A DNA stretch of 64,000 bases from MFD04580-c1 sp963702995 (GTDB lineage Bacteria > Planctomycetota > Phycisphaerae > Tepidisphaerales > Tepidisphaeraceae). Location of the stretch: assembly GCA_963702995.1 (NCBI GenBank), contig OY969783.1, forward strand, positions 2,852,001-2,916,000. Reading direction: 5' to 3'. Numbering within the stretch: the first letter of the stretch is position 1; every line of letters starts with the position of its first letter. Shown here piece after piece: positions 11,126-21,293 of the stretch. Position numbers and translations under genes: made by a program. The notes under the pieces were generated by a model. The model searched no databases and was not told where the DNA came from. It was given only the letters and a program-made list of their open reading frames with translations.

Positions 11126-13309
11126 TCATTCGAGGTACGTGTAGCCTTCAAGCCCATTCTCGTAAAACTTGAGCAGCACGCGCGATTCGTCGAGGCTTAG
11201 CTTCTGTTCCCGCAAGGCGCGTTCGACCATCTTCCGCATCGAGCGCATCAGGTCGTCGGCGGAGAACTGGACGTACTGGAGGACCTCCCGGACCGTGTCC
11301 CCCTCGATCACCTCGTCGATCGAGACGTGGCCCGTCTCGTCGAGCGTCACGTGCACGGCGTTGGTGTCGCCGAGCAGGTTGTGAAGATCCCCCAGGATCT
11401 CCTGGTAGGCGCCGACGAGGAAGACGGCGATGCAGTAGTCCTCGCCCTTGTAGGGGTGAAGCTCCAGCACGCTCTTGACCTGGCGGCGGTCGATGAAGCG
11501 GTCCACCTTGCCGTCGGAGTCGCATGTGATGTCGGCGAGGATCCCGCGGCAGCTCGGCTCTTCCTTCAGGCGGTGGATCGGCATGATCGGGAAGAGCTGG
11601 TCGATCGCCCACGAGTCGGGCATCGACTGGAAGATCGAGTAGTTGCAAAAGTACGTGTCCGACAGCATCAGCTCCAGGTTCTGGAACTCATCCGGCACAT
11701 ATTCGAGCCGGCGGATGATCTGCAAAATCTTGGAGCAGATGCCGAAGAAAAGCCGCTCCGCCAGGCTCCGATGCTCCAGCGTGCAATAGCCGAGGCTGAA
11801 GAGGTTCAACACGGCGTCCTTGGCGATCTGGGCGTCGTGGTAATACTCCATGAAGTTCGCCTCATTCACTCCGGCAAAGGAATCAAAGAGGTTGACCACC
11901 GGCTGCGGCATCAGCGCCCGCTCTTCCGGCAACAGGGTAGCCGGCAGATCGAAGCGGGCGAAGCCGCTCCAGCCCAGGACGTTGAAGACCAGCACGCTGT
12001 GGTAGGCGACCATGGCGCGGCCGCTCTCGCTGATGATGGTCGGGTGCTCGACCTTGGCGCCGTCGCAGATTTCCTTGACGTGGAAGATCACGTCGTTCGC
12101 GTACTCCTGAAGTCCGTAATTGATGCTGGAGCCAAAGTCGGTCTTGGACCCGTCATAATCGACGCCGAGGCCGCCGCCCACGTCGATGTACTTGAGCCCG
12201 GCCCCCAGCCGCTGCATCTCCACATAGACCCGGATCAGCTCGATGATCGCGCCCTTGATGTTGCGGATGTTGTTGATCTGGCTGCCGAGATGGAAGTGGA
12301 GCAGGTTGAGGCAGTCGCCCATCCCGTTCTTGCGAAGGTACTCCAGCGCGTCCATCACCTCGGCGATGAAGAGCCCGAACTTGGACCGCACCCCGCCGGA
12401 CTGCTCCCAGCGGCCGGCGCCGCGAGCCGCCAGCTTCACCCGCACGCCGATGCTCGGCTTGACGTTATGAAGCTTGGCGTACTTGACGATCAGCTCCAGC
12501 TCGCTGAACTTTTCAACCACCGGAATGATATTGCGGCCGATCTTGGTCGCCAGAATTACGGCCTCGATGAACTCGTCATCCTTAAAACCGTTGCAGATGA
12601 TCGGCGTGTCGTTGTCATCCACGACCGCCATCACCGCCAGCAGCTCGGGCTTGCTGCCCGCCTCCAGCCCGAAGTGATAAGGGCGGCCGAAGCTGTGGAT
12701 TTCCTCCACGACGTGGCGCTGTTGGTTCACCTTGATCGGGTAGACGCAGCGGTATTCGCCCTTGTAGTCGTGATCCTTGATCGCCCGCTCAAAAGCGTCG
12801 TGAATCTGGCCGACGCGATGCTTGAGGATATCGGTGAAGCGGATGAGCGTCGGGAGCTGAATGTCGCGCTTGCGCAGCTCGTCAACGAGTTTCTTGAGGT
12901 CGATGCTCTTCGTCGGATCCTGGTTGGGGTGGACCGACACATGGCCGTCGTCGTTAACCGCGAAGTACCCCTGGCCCCAGTTCCGAATGCCATAGAGCTT
13001 GGCCGAGTCCTAAGTCGTCCACGGTCGAGGCGGCTGGGCGCCATTGCCGTTCCCGCCGTTGGGCCCGTGAACGCCATTCCCGTTGCCGTTGGATCGGGGC
13101 GTGGCGCCGAGCGGCACGGCGGCGACCGACATCGCAGGCGCGGCGCCGGCCGCAGGTGCCCCGGGTGGGAGGGGCGTTCCGGAAGGGGCCGCACCGCCCG
13201 CCTGGATGGTGCTGGCGGCTTCGGTTGTGTTGCCTACCTGGGTCGCGCTGGTTGGATGGGCCATGTTATCTTTTTCGGAACGGACGCTCGTTTGAGCCGA
13301 CGTCGTCAT
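11126..13309 (-). CDS. speA: Biosynthetic arginine decarboxylase with an in-frame TAG
   Basis: Converts arginine to agmatine, the first step of the agmatine route to putrescine. The fold-III PLP enzyme is recognisable throughout: CVYPIKVNQQRHVVEE holds the PLP Lys, followed by FGLEAGSKPELL, HFHLGSQI, YIDVGGGLGVDYDGS and, near the end, SDTYFCNYSIFQSMPDSWAI. The stretch following the TAG (DSAKLYGIRNWGQGYFAVND) is the conserved start of the catalytic region. A TAG at 13010-13012 lies in the same frame between PPRPWTT and DSAKLYG, where relatives have Glu (GAG to TAG would be one change). The upstream 98 codons are Gly/Asn/Pro/Ala-rich. I start at the ATG at 13309 because AAGGA lies six bases upstream; a GTG at 12940 could restart translation but would lose a conserved segment. 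Confidence 0.85.
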
Positions 13310-13447
13310 CTTCTGTCCTTCGCTCCCTGACCCGCCGATCGAAACCGCCACGGCGACGCACGCCTGCGGCGTGAAATGAATCCTAACGGTTGTGGCGGAA
13401 AGTCAATCGCCAGCCTCTTTTTTTACGCGACTCGCCTCGCCTCCCGC

Positions 13448-14521
13448 CTACCACGCCGGCTGCTGCTGGGTAAGGCAGTGGATCGCGCCCAACCCCCAGA
13501 TCAGTTCGACGCAATCGACGCCGATCACTTTCCGGCCCGGCAGGTGCTTCTGGAGCGTTTCCAGCGCCCGCCGGTCGTTTCGCTTGTGCCGGTACGTCGG
13601 CACCAGGAGCGCGTCGTTCACGAAATAGAAGTTCGCGTAGGTGGCGGGGAGTCGCTGCCCGTCATGCTCCACGACGCCAGGCATCGGCAATTCGACGATG
13701 TCGAACGGGCGGCCGCCCTGATCGCGCAGCGATCGAAGCCGCTTCCCGTTGTCCTTCAGGATGGCGTAGTTTTCGTCTTTGGGGTCGTCTTCGACGGTGG
13801 TGACGATGGTCGTCGGGTTGATGAAGCGGGCCAGGTCGTCCACATGCCCGTCGGTGTCGTCCCCGACGATCCCCTCGCCGAGCCAGCAGACGTGCTTCTG
13901 GCCGTAATAGTCTTTCAGGTACTGCTCGACCTTCTTCTTCGAGAGCTTGGGGTTCCGATTCTTGTTCAGCAGGCATGATTCGGTGGTCAGGACCGTCCCG
14001 GCCCCGTTGAAGTCAACGGCGCCCCCTTCCATGATGATTTTCGGATAGAAGATCGGGAGCTTCATCTCCTCGGCGATCCGGGTGGGGACGGCATCGTCAT
14101 CGTCGTACGGCGGGTATTTCCCGCCCCAGGCGTTAAAGCCCCAATCGACGATGGCGGCCGCCTGGCCGCCGCCCCGCTTCTTCTTCAGGACAAAGGCCGG
14201 CCCATGGTCGCGGCACCAGCTTTCGTTCGTCCGGATGTGATGAAAGAAGACGTTCCCGGTCGGGCAGCCGTTCTCGGTGAGTTGCTGGCGGACGAGGTAT
14301 TCCCAGTTGCCATTGGGGACATTGATGTGCACCTGTTCCCGCGGCACGATCTCCCGCATGATCGCCGCGAGGTTGGCGGGGATGGTGTGGTACTTGTCCG
14401 GGAATGAAATCCCCTCCGGCCGCGGCCAACTGAACCACGTCGCCGCGTGCGGGGCCCACTCGGGCGGGAAGGCGTAGCCGAGGGAGGCGGGGACCCCATC
14501 TAAGGTTTTCAAGTTGGCCAT
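13448..14521 (-). CDS. aguA: Agmatine deiminase
   Basis: A 357-residue agmatine deiminase (peptidyl-arginine deiminase fold) that converts agmatine to N-carbamoylputrescine and ammonia. Visible signatures are FPPEWAPHAATWFSWP near the N-terminus, NESWCRDHGPAFV (about 95-107), FYPKIIMEGGAVDFNG, GDDTDGHVDDLARF and the C-terminal WGLGAIHCLTQQQPA, whose Cys is the catalytic nucleophile. All key residues appear intact. The start ATG at 14521 matches family length. It lies 138 bases upstream of speA on the same strand, so two consecutive enzymes of the pathway are adjacent. Confidence 0.95.
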   Translation of the reverse strand: MANLKTLDGVPASLGYAFPPEWAPHAATWFSWPRPEGISFPDKYHTIPANLAAIMREIVPREQVHINVPNGNWEYLVRQQLTENGCPTGNVFFHHIRTNESWCRDHGPAFVLKKKRGGGQAAAIVDWGFNAWGGKYPPYDDDDAVPTRIAEEMKLPIFYPKIIMEGGAVDFNGAGTVLTTESCLLNKNRNPKLSKKKVEQYLKDYYGQKHVCWLGEGIVGDDTDGHVDDLARFINPTTIVTTVEDDPKDENYAILKDNGKRLRSLRDQGGRPFDIVELPMPGVVEHDGQRLPATYANFYFVNDALLVPTYRHKRNDRRALETLQKHLPGRKVIGVDCVELIWGLGAIHCLTQQQPAW

Positions 14522-14597
14522 TGGCTGCGATTCGGGTCGCGAAGAAGACCGTCGTGGAAATCGGATGTGACGTTTATATTCGAAGGAGAAACGGGTC

Positions 14598-14870
14598 CTA
14601 TGCCGGACGACGTCTCGGCCCCTTCAGCGTGGGCTTGCACTTCCCCATCTCGAGCTGCTCAATTCGTTCAATATTCGCGTAAGCTACAACGTCATACCCG
14701 TCCGCTCTTGGGCTTTCGGGGGCCGCGTTTCGAAGGACAAGCAGCGAAGTTGCCAGCGTGTGCGCGGCGTTAGGGGCAAGCACGTCGATTACCTTGCCGC
14801 TCACCAAGTGAAGCCGAAACGCGACGAAAGGATCCCGCTCCAACTCCATCAGCAGGTCATCTTCGGTCAT
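14598..14870 (-). CDS. Small hypothetical protein (paralogue of the next one upstream)
   Basis: A 90-residue protein beginning MTEDDLLMELERDPFVAFRL, followed by HLVSGKVIDVLAPN. It shares a pattern with the protein at 14976-15173: a short N-terminal helix, a (D/T)PF(V/K)(A/P)F segment, then (H/E)LVSGxx(I/V)xxL. This kind of small beta-rich protein is frequent in planctomycete genomes; I know of no assigned function. The start ATG follows GGAG seven bases upstream (on the minus strand). The C-terminus is basic (TLKGPRRRPA). Confidence 0.6.
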   Translation of the reverse strand: MTEDDLLMELERDPFVAFRLHLVSGKVIDVLAPNAAHTLATSLLVLRNAAPESPRADGYDVVAYANIERIEQLEMGKCKPTLKGPRRRPA

Positions 14871-14975
14871 TCCGCTCTCCTTAAAGCAATGCAGTGTGCA
14901 GATCTCAACGTGTCCAAGAGAGCTTGAGATCCTCTGTCAGCCTCACGCGGCCGACTGCGGCCGCGGATCGGCAAG

Positions 14976-15173
14976 CTAACTGACTGACTCGGCATCAAAG
15001 AGGGCGATGGTGCCGTCCGGGGCAAAGTATACCGCCGTTCCCGAGCGTGTAACGACCGTTTCTCGATCCAAGGCGATGACTTCACTTCCGCTCACCAGCT
15101 CGATCACGAATGGCTTGAACGGAGTGCGGACTTGGAATCCCCTCAGGCTCGTTTCAAAAATTCTTTCCGTCAT
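14976..15173 (-). CDS. Small hypothetical protein
   Basis: A 65-residue protein starting MTERIFETSLRGFQVRTPFK, continuing PFVIELVSGSEVIALDRETV and ending IALFDAESVS. It is a paralogue of the gene at 14598-14870. I chose the ATG at 15173 because upstream in-frame residues are low-quality and overlap aguB's 3' end. It lies between aguB and aguA but has no clear link to polyamines. Confidence 0.55.
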   Translation of the reverse strand: MTERIFETSLRGFQVRTPFKPFVIELVSGSEVIALDRETVVTRSGTAVYFAPDGTIALFDAESVS

Positions 15174-15246
15174 TCGACGCCTCCCAATTGCCGGGGGTTC
15201 AACAGAATCCGATTGATATGCGAACAAGCTCGAGTCAAAGATTAGT

Positions 15247-16248
15247 TTAGCGTGACGAAGACACCGGCGCATCCACAAACCGCTTCGTCAGGTTCTCATA
15301 CGCGTCAATCCTCCGGTCGCGCAGGAACGGCCAGTGCGTGCGGCTGAACTCGACCTTCTCCAGGTCGCACGGGACGATCAACACCTCTTCCTTGTCCGTG
15401 CTCGCGCGGTGGATCACCTGACCGTTGGGGGCGGCCGCGAAGGAACGGCCCCAGAATTCAATCCCCGCTTCACTGACGGGCTTGCCATCCGGCCCGAGCA
15501 CCTTCTCCAGGCCGATCCGGTTGGGCGAGCAGGTGTAGCACCCGTTGGCCACCGCGTGGCTACGCTGGATCAGTTCCCAGCTTTCGTGCTGGGCCTGGCC
15601 GTATTCTTCCTTCTCCGTCGGGTGCCATCCGATGGCGGTGGGATAGAACAGGATCTGCGCGCCCTGGAGCGCCGTGAGCCGGGCACCTTCGGGGAACCAC
15701 TGGTCCCAGCAGATCAGCACCCCGATGCGGCCGTAACGCGTGTCCCAGGCGCGGAAGCCCGTGTCGCCGGGGGTGAAGTAAAACTTCTCGTAATAAAGCG
15801 GGTCATCCGGGATGTGCATCTTGCGGTAGATGCCCAGCAACGAGCCATCGGCGTCGATGATGGCGGCCGTGTTGTGGTATACGCCCTGTGCCCGCTTTTC
15901 GAAGAGCGAGACGATAACAACGGCCGCGTATTTCTTCGCGATGCGGGAGAACGCGTTGGTGGTCGGCCCGGGGATGGGCTCGGCCAGCTTGAAGAATCGA
16001 TGGTCCTCCGCCTGGCAGAAGTACTGGCTCCGAAAAAGCTCCTGCGTGCAGATGATCTGAGCGCCGTCTTTCGCCGCCTGTTCGACAAGCTTTAGCTGAC
16101 GCGCCAGGTTGTCGCGCGGGTCATCGGAGCAGGCCATCTGCGTCAGCCCCACCTGGACGATGGACACATCGGCCGCCGTCGAAGTATCGCCCTTGTTCCC
16201 GCCGCGGCGAGCAGGAGCGGGCGATGTTCGGGCATTCTGTTTCTTCAT
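15247..16248 (-). CDS. aguB: N-carbamoylputrescine amidase
   Basis: A 333-residue nitrilase-superfamily amidohydrolase that releases putrescine from N-carbamoylputrescine. The catalytic triad is visible: Glu in IICTQELFRSQYFC, Lys in YRKMHIPDDPLYYEKFYF and Cys in IGVLICWDQWFPEGARL. YEKFYFTPGDTGF and ESWELIQRSHAVANG are typical of the AguB subgroup rather than of general nitrilases. The first 25 residues are a charged, disordered-looking extension. With speA and aguA downstream on the same strand, this completes arginine to putrescine without ornithine. Confidence 0.95.
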   Translation of the reverse strand: MKKQNARTSPAPARRGGNKGDTSTAADVSIVQVGLTQMACSDDPRDNLARQLKLVEQAAKDGAQIICTQELFRSQYFCQAEDHRFFKLAEPIPGPTTNAFSRIAKKYAAVVIVSLFEKRAQGVYHNTAAIIDADGSLLGIYRKMHIPDDPLYYEKFYFTPGDTGFRAWDTRYGRIGVLICWDQWFPEGARLTALQGAQILFYPTAIGWHPTEKEEYGQAQHESWELIQRSHAVANGCYTCSPNRIGLEKVLGPDGKPVSEAGIEFWGRSFAAAPNGQVIHRASTDKEEVLIVPCDLEKVEFSRTHWPFLRDRRIDAYENLTKRFVDAPVSSSR

Positions 16249-16486
16249 CTGTTTTGCCGGGATAAGTAGGACGAGCCGCTCGACACCGGCACCCTTAGCC
16301 CACGATCGACCCAGCCAGTGCCGCCGCGCCCCACCCGCGTCGCGGCCGCTGGCCCTGATGTCAAAGTGTAGCGAGCGGAAGGAACCAAGGCAGGCAAGTT
16401 TCGAGAAAGTCGTCCCGTCCGCGCGAGGTGGGGAGAAACGACTTTCGGATCAGCCGAGTCTTTGTCGGTGGGAGCGATCGCCCGCG

Positions 16487-17215
16487 TCAACGCATGACCC
16501 ATTCGCTCGGCTTGCGATGCGCCTCGTCTTCTCCGGCGGTCACGTCCTCACCCACCATATGGAACATGAGCTGAAGGGTCTTGTGGAGGATGATCGGCTC
16601 TTCCTCGTTGGTGACAGGGTCCTTGTGGGTCATCGTGTTCCCGTCCTTGTCCTTGAGCTTGACGTATTCGCCGCTCAGACCGGCGCAGAAGATCGAGAAG
16701 GAGCCCATCCGAGGGGCTGGCTCCGGCCAGATCGCAACACCGTCTTTCGCCTGATCCTCGCCAGCGTTCAGCGGCCCTTCGATCTTTCGGGCAGTCTGGA
16801 GAAGCTTATTTCCCTCCTGCTTGACGACCGCATCGAATACCTCCCGAGGAATGGCGCTGTCGCTCTTAATGACCTTGCCATTCTCGGCGAGCATGCGGAA
16901 ATCGGGCAGGTAGTCGATGGGCTGGTCGCCGGGGTTGGTGACGGTGTAGGTCATATACCAATAGGCCGACGTGTGCCCCTTGCCGAACACGTCAACGAGC
17001 AACCGCTTGGGCGTGCCGTGCGTGAACTTGAACTCCCAGGAGACAGGGTACGGGCTGGGCTGCGGCGCGGGGTCGGCGGGAGCTGGGCGGGCAGCCGCCC
17101 CGACCATGACGACGGCGAGAATCAGTGCGAGCATGCCGCCCCTGATCGACCGCGACCGAACCGCAGTGGAAGGCGAAGCCAAAGCCGGCGCGAGTGAGCA
17201 AGGCACCAGTTTCAT
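16487..17215 (-). CDS. Secreted hypothetical protein
   Basis: A 242-residue protein with an N-terminal export signal (basic start, GGMLALILAVVMVGAAARPA) and then a globular domain: VSWEFKFTHGTPKRLLVDV, YWYMTYTVTNPGDQPIDYLP, IPREVFDAVVKQEGNKLL and LQLMFHMVGEDVTAGED. The TVTNPGDQPIDY strand looks like a DUF11/CARDB-type beta-sandwich that handles conserved domain edges, but I cannot name the family. The layout (signal, beta domain, no catalytic motif) fits periplasmic proteins of planctomycetes. Confidence 0.6.
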   Translation of the reverse strand: MKLVPCSLAPALASPSTAVRSRSIRGGMLALILAVVMVGAAARPAPADPAPQPSPYPVSWEFKFTHGTPKRLLVDVFGKGHTSAYWYMTYTVTNPGDQPIDYLPDFRMLAENGKVIKSDSAIPREVFDAVVKQEGNKLLQTARKIEGPLNAGEDQAKDGVAIWPEPAPRMGSFSIFCAGLSGEYVKLKDKDGNTMTHKDPVTNEEEPIILHKTLQLMFHMVGEDVTAGEDEAHRKPSEWVMR

Positions 17216-17410
17216 GGGTGTGGCCTCCGGGGGGGTGGGGCGGCGTGCTGTGCGTCAGCCGACGGCCCGAGCGACCGACCAAATCCTGTCGGGGGATCGT
17301 GTTCTAAAGGCAAGTCCGGCGGCCGCATACGACGAAAGCTTTCCACGCTACCGAGCCATGCGGCCGTTCGCAGGTTTGCCCTTCCTGCCAGGTAGTTTAT
17401 CTTAGAACAG

Positions 17411-18567
17411 GTGGGGCTACTGTCAAATTTCCGCAGGCCTGTGACGGCGCTCGATTCGCCGCCGTCCGGGGGCCCGGTCGGGCTCGTCCCGGCGGGGTTG
17501 GTCTGCCGCCCCGCGCGGCCCGACGAATTGCCGGAAGCCGTTCGGATGCTCCTTTCGGTCCCGGGCCGCCCGGCCGAGGCGTCACAGGTCGCCGATTTTC
17601 TTACCTTCGCCTCAGAACGCCGAATCGATTCGGCGGGCGCCTGGGTCGCGGTGGCGCCCTCCGGCGCATCATCTGGGCCTCTTTACCCGTCTATAGCCCG
17701 GGGCACACGTCGCTGCTGCTCCTTCCCGCGGAGCTGCCGCCGGCGGTGGAAGAAGGCGCAGCGGGTCGGCTGGCGGACGCGCTCTGCAACACTGCGGCCG
17801 CCCGCGGCGTGCAACTCGCCCAGGTCCTGCTCGACCCGACCGAAGTCTCCGCCCGCAGGCTGTTCGCCGTTCATGGTTTCCGCGAGATGGCCGAACTACT
17901 CTATCTCAGCGTCGGCGTCCGTCGCCGGGCGCCGATCCCCCAGATCCCCGATTCACTTCGGTGGGTTGAGTACTCGCCGGCCACGCATGCGCTCTTCTCC
18001 CGCACGATCGTCGAAAGCTACGAGCAGAGCCTGGACTGCCCCGGCCTCAACGGGCTTCGGGAGATCGAGGACGTCATCGCCGGGCACAAGGCGACGGGGG
18101 ACTTTGACCCCCGGCTCTGGTACGTGCTGATCGAGAAGCCGGCCGCCGCCTACTCTGGCATGGCGAGCGGGCCGCGCCGCATTCTTTCGACGCCTGGCAG
18201 TGCCGACGTCGCGGCGTCGCCCGGCGACGCGGGCCAGGCGGCCGAAGGTCGTCCGCTCGCGGTCCTGCTTCTGAGCCCTATCAGTCAGACCGACGCCGTG
18301 GAGCTGGTCTACCTGGGCCTGCCCGTCGCCGCGCGAGGGCGCGGGGTCGGAGCACTGGTGATGAAGCATGCGTTGGGCGTGGTGGCGCGGATCGGAAGGT
18401 CGCGATTGACGCTCGCCGTCGATGCCGGGAACGCGCCGGCGCTGGCGCTCTACTACCGGCACGGGATGCAGCGGGTCGGCAGCAAGGTGGCGATGATGCG
18501 CGACCTTCGCCCCTCCGGCGAACCGGCGGCACCCTTAGCGGCCGCTCCGCCGTCGCGCTCCACATAA
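17411..18567 (+). CDS. GNAT-family N-acetyltransferase, frameshifted
   Basis: Two reading frames join near 17660. The first gives LVCRPARPDELPEAVRMLLS to DSAGAWVAVAPSG; the second continues IIWASLPVYSPGHTSLLLLP through GAAGRLADALCNTAAARGVQ. The C-terminal half is a second GNAT-like domain with AVELVYLGLPVAARGRGVGA, the R-G-x-G-x-G acetyl-CoA loop, then LTLAVDAGNAPALALYYRHG. So this appears to be a tandem GNAT protein of about 385 residues. Start codon is GTG (17411, alternative GTG 17441). Acceptor substrate unknown. Confidence 0.75.
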
Positions 18568-19409
18568 AGCAGAGGCTCGCTCGTCCCGCGTTTCAGGCCC
18601 AGCGGCGGCTCGCCGCGCCTCGAAGCGCGGGTGCGGCGCGAGGTGAGATTCCGACACCTTGGAGCACGGACGGGCGCACCTCAATCTGTGATGAATGTCA
18701 CGCGATGTCTTGGCATATTAGCGGCGTTGCGGATCGCTATAAATGGGGGCCGTCGGACACTCAAGAAGCCGCGCGAAAATTGATCCACCAGTCGTCCCCA
18801 CGTCCCATAAATCGGTGGGGAAACTGTGAATAAAAACAAATTCATGTCCGTCGTCGCTCGGTGCTGCCGATGCTGCTGGACGAGTGGGTGGAAATTCCCG
18901 GAACCCGCTCCTTGCGACCCTGGATGGACAGGACTATCTTCCGGCGACCCAACCGGGGAGATTAGAGCGCTCGCGACCGGCATCAGCCAAGGAACGGCTA
19001 GCCCACGCGAGCCTGTCGGGCTCGACTTTTCGAGCTGGGCCGTGCTGGCTCATTCCAGCGGCGGCGCAAGCCATTCACGTCGTAAGACGCGGTCTCAGGG
19101 ACGACCGAATCAGGGACGAACAATTCCAGGCATGAGGCCTAACCCGCGGTGATCGCCTGCGCTCTTGGCAGGTCTGTCTCATCGTGGGCGGGCTCGGGAC
19201 GGTGCCGCGCTGGACGCGCGGAGCGATCGCCCGTGACGCTTTCGCGCAGGATGCGCGATCGCTCGCGCCGGGCGGCGCACACCCTCGGGCAGGTTCGCGC
19301 CGCGGCGGCTTTCATCGGCCCGACGCGGCGCAACGGTCGGAGGCATCCGCCACGGGTTTGTCGTACCCGGCGTTGCCTCCGAGGCTCTCGGCTCGGAAGG
19401 AGCTCTCGC
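18568..19409. other. Long non-coding region upstream of dnaA, candidate origin region
   Basis: About 840 bases without a supported gene. The part from 18690 to 18850 is clearly more AT-rich than its surroundings and includes CTATAAATGG (18738-18747) and TGTGAATAA (18825-18833), one mismatch from the DnaA-box consensus TGTGGATAA. A weaker match, TGATCCACC, is at 18781. I see no cluster of perfect boxes, so an origin here is possible but unproven. Confidence 0.3.
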
Positions 19410-21056
19410 GTGAGTTGCGTCAGTGCCCACGACCCCCAACTCGCCCGCCTCGCGGATGCCATCGCGCAGCGGGTCGGCCCACAGCGGTTCCATGTCTGGT
19501 TCAACAATTCAACCCGGCTCGATCTCCGCCAGGATGGGCTGGAGATTGCCGTACCGAATGACTTCATCAGCGAGTGGATCAACAAGAACTTCACTCGCCC
19601 GATTCAGGAAGCCGCCCACGAGGTGCTCGGCTGCCCGCTTCCCGTGCGATACAGCGTCGTGCCCGAACTGTTTGAAGTTGACTCCAACGGCGACGTGACC
19701 GAACAGGGCGAGGACTGGGCGCCCTCCGCTCCCTCCTCGCGGCCCGACTCCGCGAAATACCTGAACGGCAAGGCGGCCGCCGAATGGGATGCCCGGGTCG
19801 CGCCGTCGTCAAAGGCGAGACAATCGATCAACGAGGCGACGCGGCCGGTCCGGTTGTCGCCGCCGGCGTCGATCCCCGGCGTGAAGACGCCGATGGCGAG
19901 CCTCACCTCCGGCATCTCCGCGGCGGCCGTCGCCGTCTCGCATGGGGCCCGTGAGAATGGCGGCTCCGCCTACTCGACCCTGTCCACGTTCGCCGCGCGG
20001 CCGCGGTTGCGGCACGACGTCGAGAGCTTTGTCGTCGGCCCCAGCAACCAGCTCGCGTACAACGCCGCCTTGTATGTCTCGGAGTTCCCCGGCGCGCAGT
20101 ACAACCCCCTCTTCATCCACGGCGCCTGCGGGCTGGGCAAGACGCACCTGCTCCAGGGGCTGTGCCGCCGGTTCATCGAAAAGCACCCGACGAAACGCTG
20201 GATGTACCTGACCGGCGAGGAATTCACCAATGAGTTCCTAGCCGCCCTGCGGGCCAACAAGCTTGATAGCTTCCGCCGCAAAGTCCGCGACCTCGACCTG
20301 CTGGTGATCGACGACGTCCATTTCCTCGGCGGCAAGAAGGCGACCCAGGAGGAGTTCCTCCACACCTTCAATGCGATTGAAGCCATGGGGCGCCAGGTCG
20401 TCATGGCCAGCGACAACCACCCGAAGCTGATCGAAGAGTTCGGCGAATCGCTGGTGAACCGGTTCGTCAGCGGGATGGTCGTTCGCATCGACCCGCCGAA
20501 CGTGACGACCCGGTCCGATATCCTTCGCGCCCTCGCCGTTCGAGCGGGGCTTACCCTAAGCGAAGAAGTGATCGGCTGGATCGCGCGCCGGGTGACGCAG
20601 AACGTCCGGGAGCTCGAAGGGGCGATGATCCGCATCGGCGCCCACGTTCGCCTTACAGGCAGGGCGGCCGATGTCGCCACCGCGCAATCGGCGCTGGGGG
20701 ATCTGGATCGGCAGCTTGTCGCTCCCGTCCGCCCGGAGAACATTCTGGGCGCGGTGTGCCAGTACTTCGCCCTGGAGCACAAAGACCTGATGTCCGGCCG
20801 CCGCCAGCGGACGATCAGCCTGGCCCGCAGCGTGGCGATGTACCTGATCCGCCGCATGGCGAAGCTAAGCTTCCCGGAGATCGGCGCTCGGATGGGCAAG
20901 CGGAACCACAGCACCGTCATCAGCGCCTGCCGTCGCATCGAGCGGGCGGTCGGCAAGAACGAGAAGCTGGCCTGGACGAGCTCTGTCGGCGAGCGGGAGG
21001 AAGAGGCGTCCGAACTCGTCCAGCGCCTGGAAGAGCACAGTCGCGCCATGCAATAA
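19410..21056 (+). CDS. dnaA: Chromosomal replication initiator DnaA
   Basis: A 548-residue DnaA. Domain I: VGPQRFHVWFNNSTRLDL. A long low-complexity linker follows (about residues 90-205). The AAA+ module has Walker A GACGLGKTHLLQ (about 237-248), Walker B LLVIDDVHFLGGK, and NRFVSGMVVRIDPP, RRVTQNVRELEGA. Domain IV has the DNA-binding signature as MGKRNHSTVISACRRIE. The start is the GTG at 19410, preceded by AAGGAG with seven bases of spacing; longer in-frame extensions upstream have no DnaA similarity. dnaN and recF do not follow, unlike the classical dnaA-dnaN-recF order. Confidence 0.95.
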   Translation: MSCVSAHDPQLARLADAIAQRVGPQRFHVWFNNSTRLDLRQDGLEIAVPNDFISEWINKNFTRPIQEAAHEVLGCPLPVRYSVVPELFEVDSNGDVTEQGEDWAPSAPSSRPDSAKYLNGKAAAEWDARVAPSSKARQSINEATRPVRLSPPASIPGVKTPMASLTSGISAAAVAVSHGARENGGSAYSTLSTFAARPRLRHDVESFVVGPSNQLAYNAALYVSEFPGAQYNPLFIHGACGLGKTHLLQGLCRRFIEKHPTKRWMYLTGEEFTNEFLAALRANKLDSFRRKVRDLDLLVIDDVHFLGGKKATQEEFLHTFNAIEAMGRQVVMASDNHPKLIEEFGESLVNRFVSGMVVRIDPPNVTTRSDILRALAVRAGLTLSEEVIGWIARRVTQNVRELEGAMIRIGAHVRLTGRAADVATAQSALGDLDRQLVAPVRPENILGAVCQYFALEHKDLMSGRRQRTISLARSVAMYLIRRMAKLSFPEIGARMGKRNHSTVISACRRIERAVGKNEKLAWTSSVGEREEEASELVQRLEEHSRAMQ

Positions 21057-21293
21057 CGCCGCACACTCCACATCCACCATCAACTCATCCCTTGATGACG
21101 GTGGCGGCGTTTCGCCGGGACACCGGCGCGGGCCCGCCGGCGTCATTTTGCGTTAGGACGGGGAGACGTTACATTTGCGTCGCGGGGAAACGGGCTGGCA
21201 GGCGGGCGCCGCCGGTCGCCGTCGTCGCTCGGTCTGTGCGACAACACCCTTTAAACGCGCTCTGTTCACCGTTGGCTGGCGGGAGCCGCAGCT

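Noticed and set aside
11327..13330. 667-codon plus-strand open frame opposite speA
   Set aside because: Antisense of the arginine decarboxylase; composition typical of GC-rich shadow frames.
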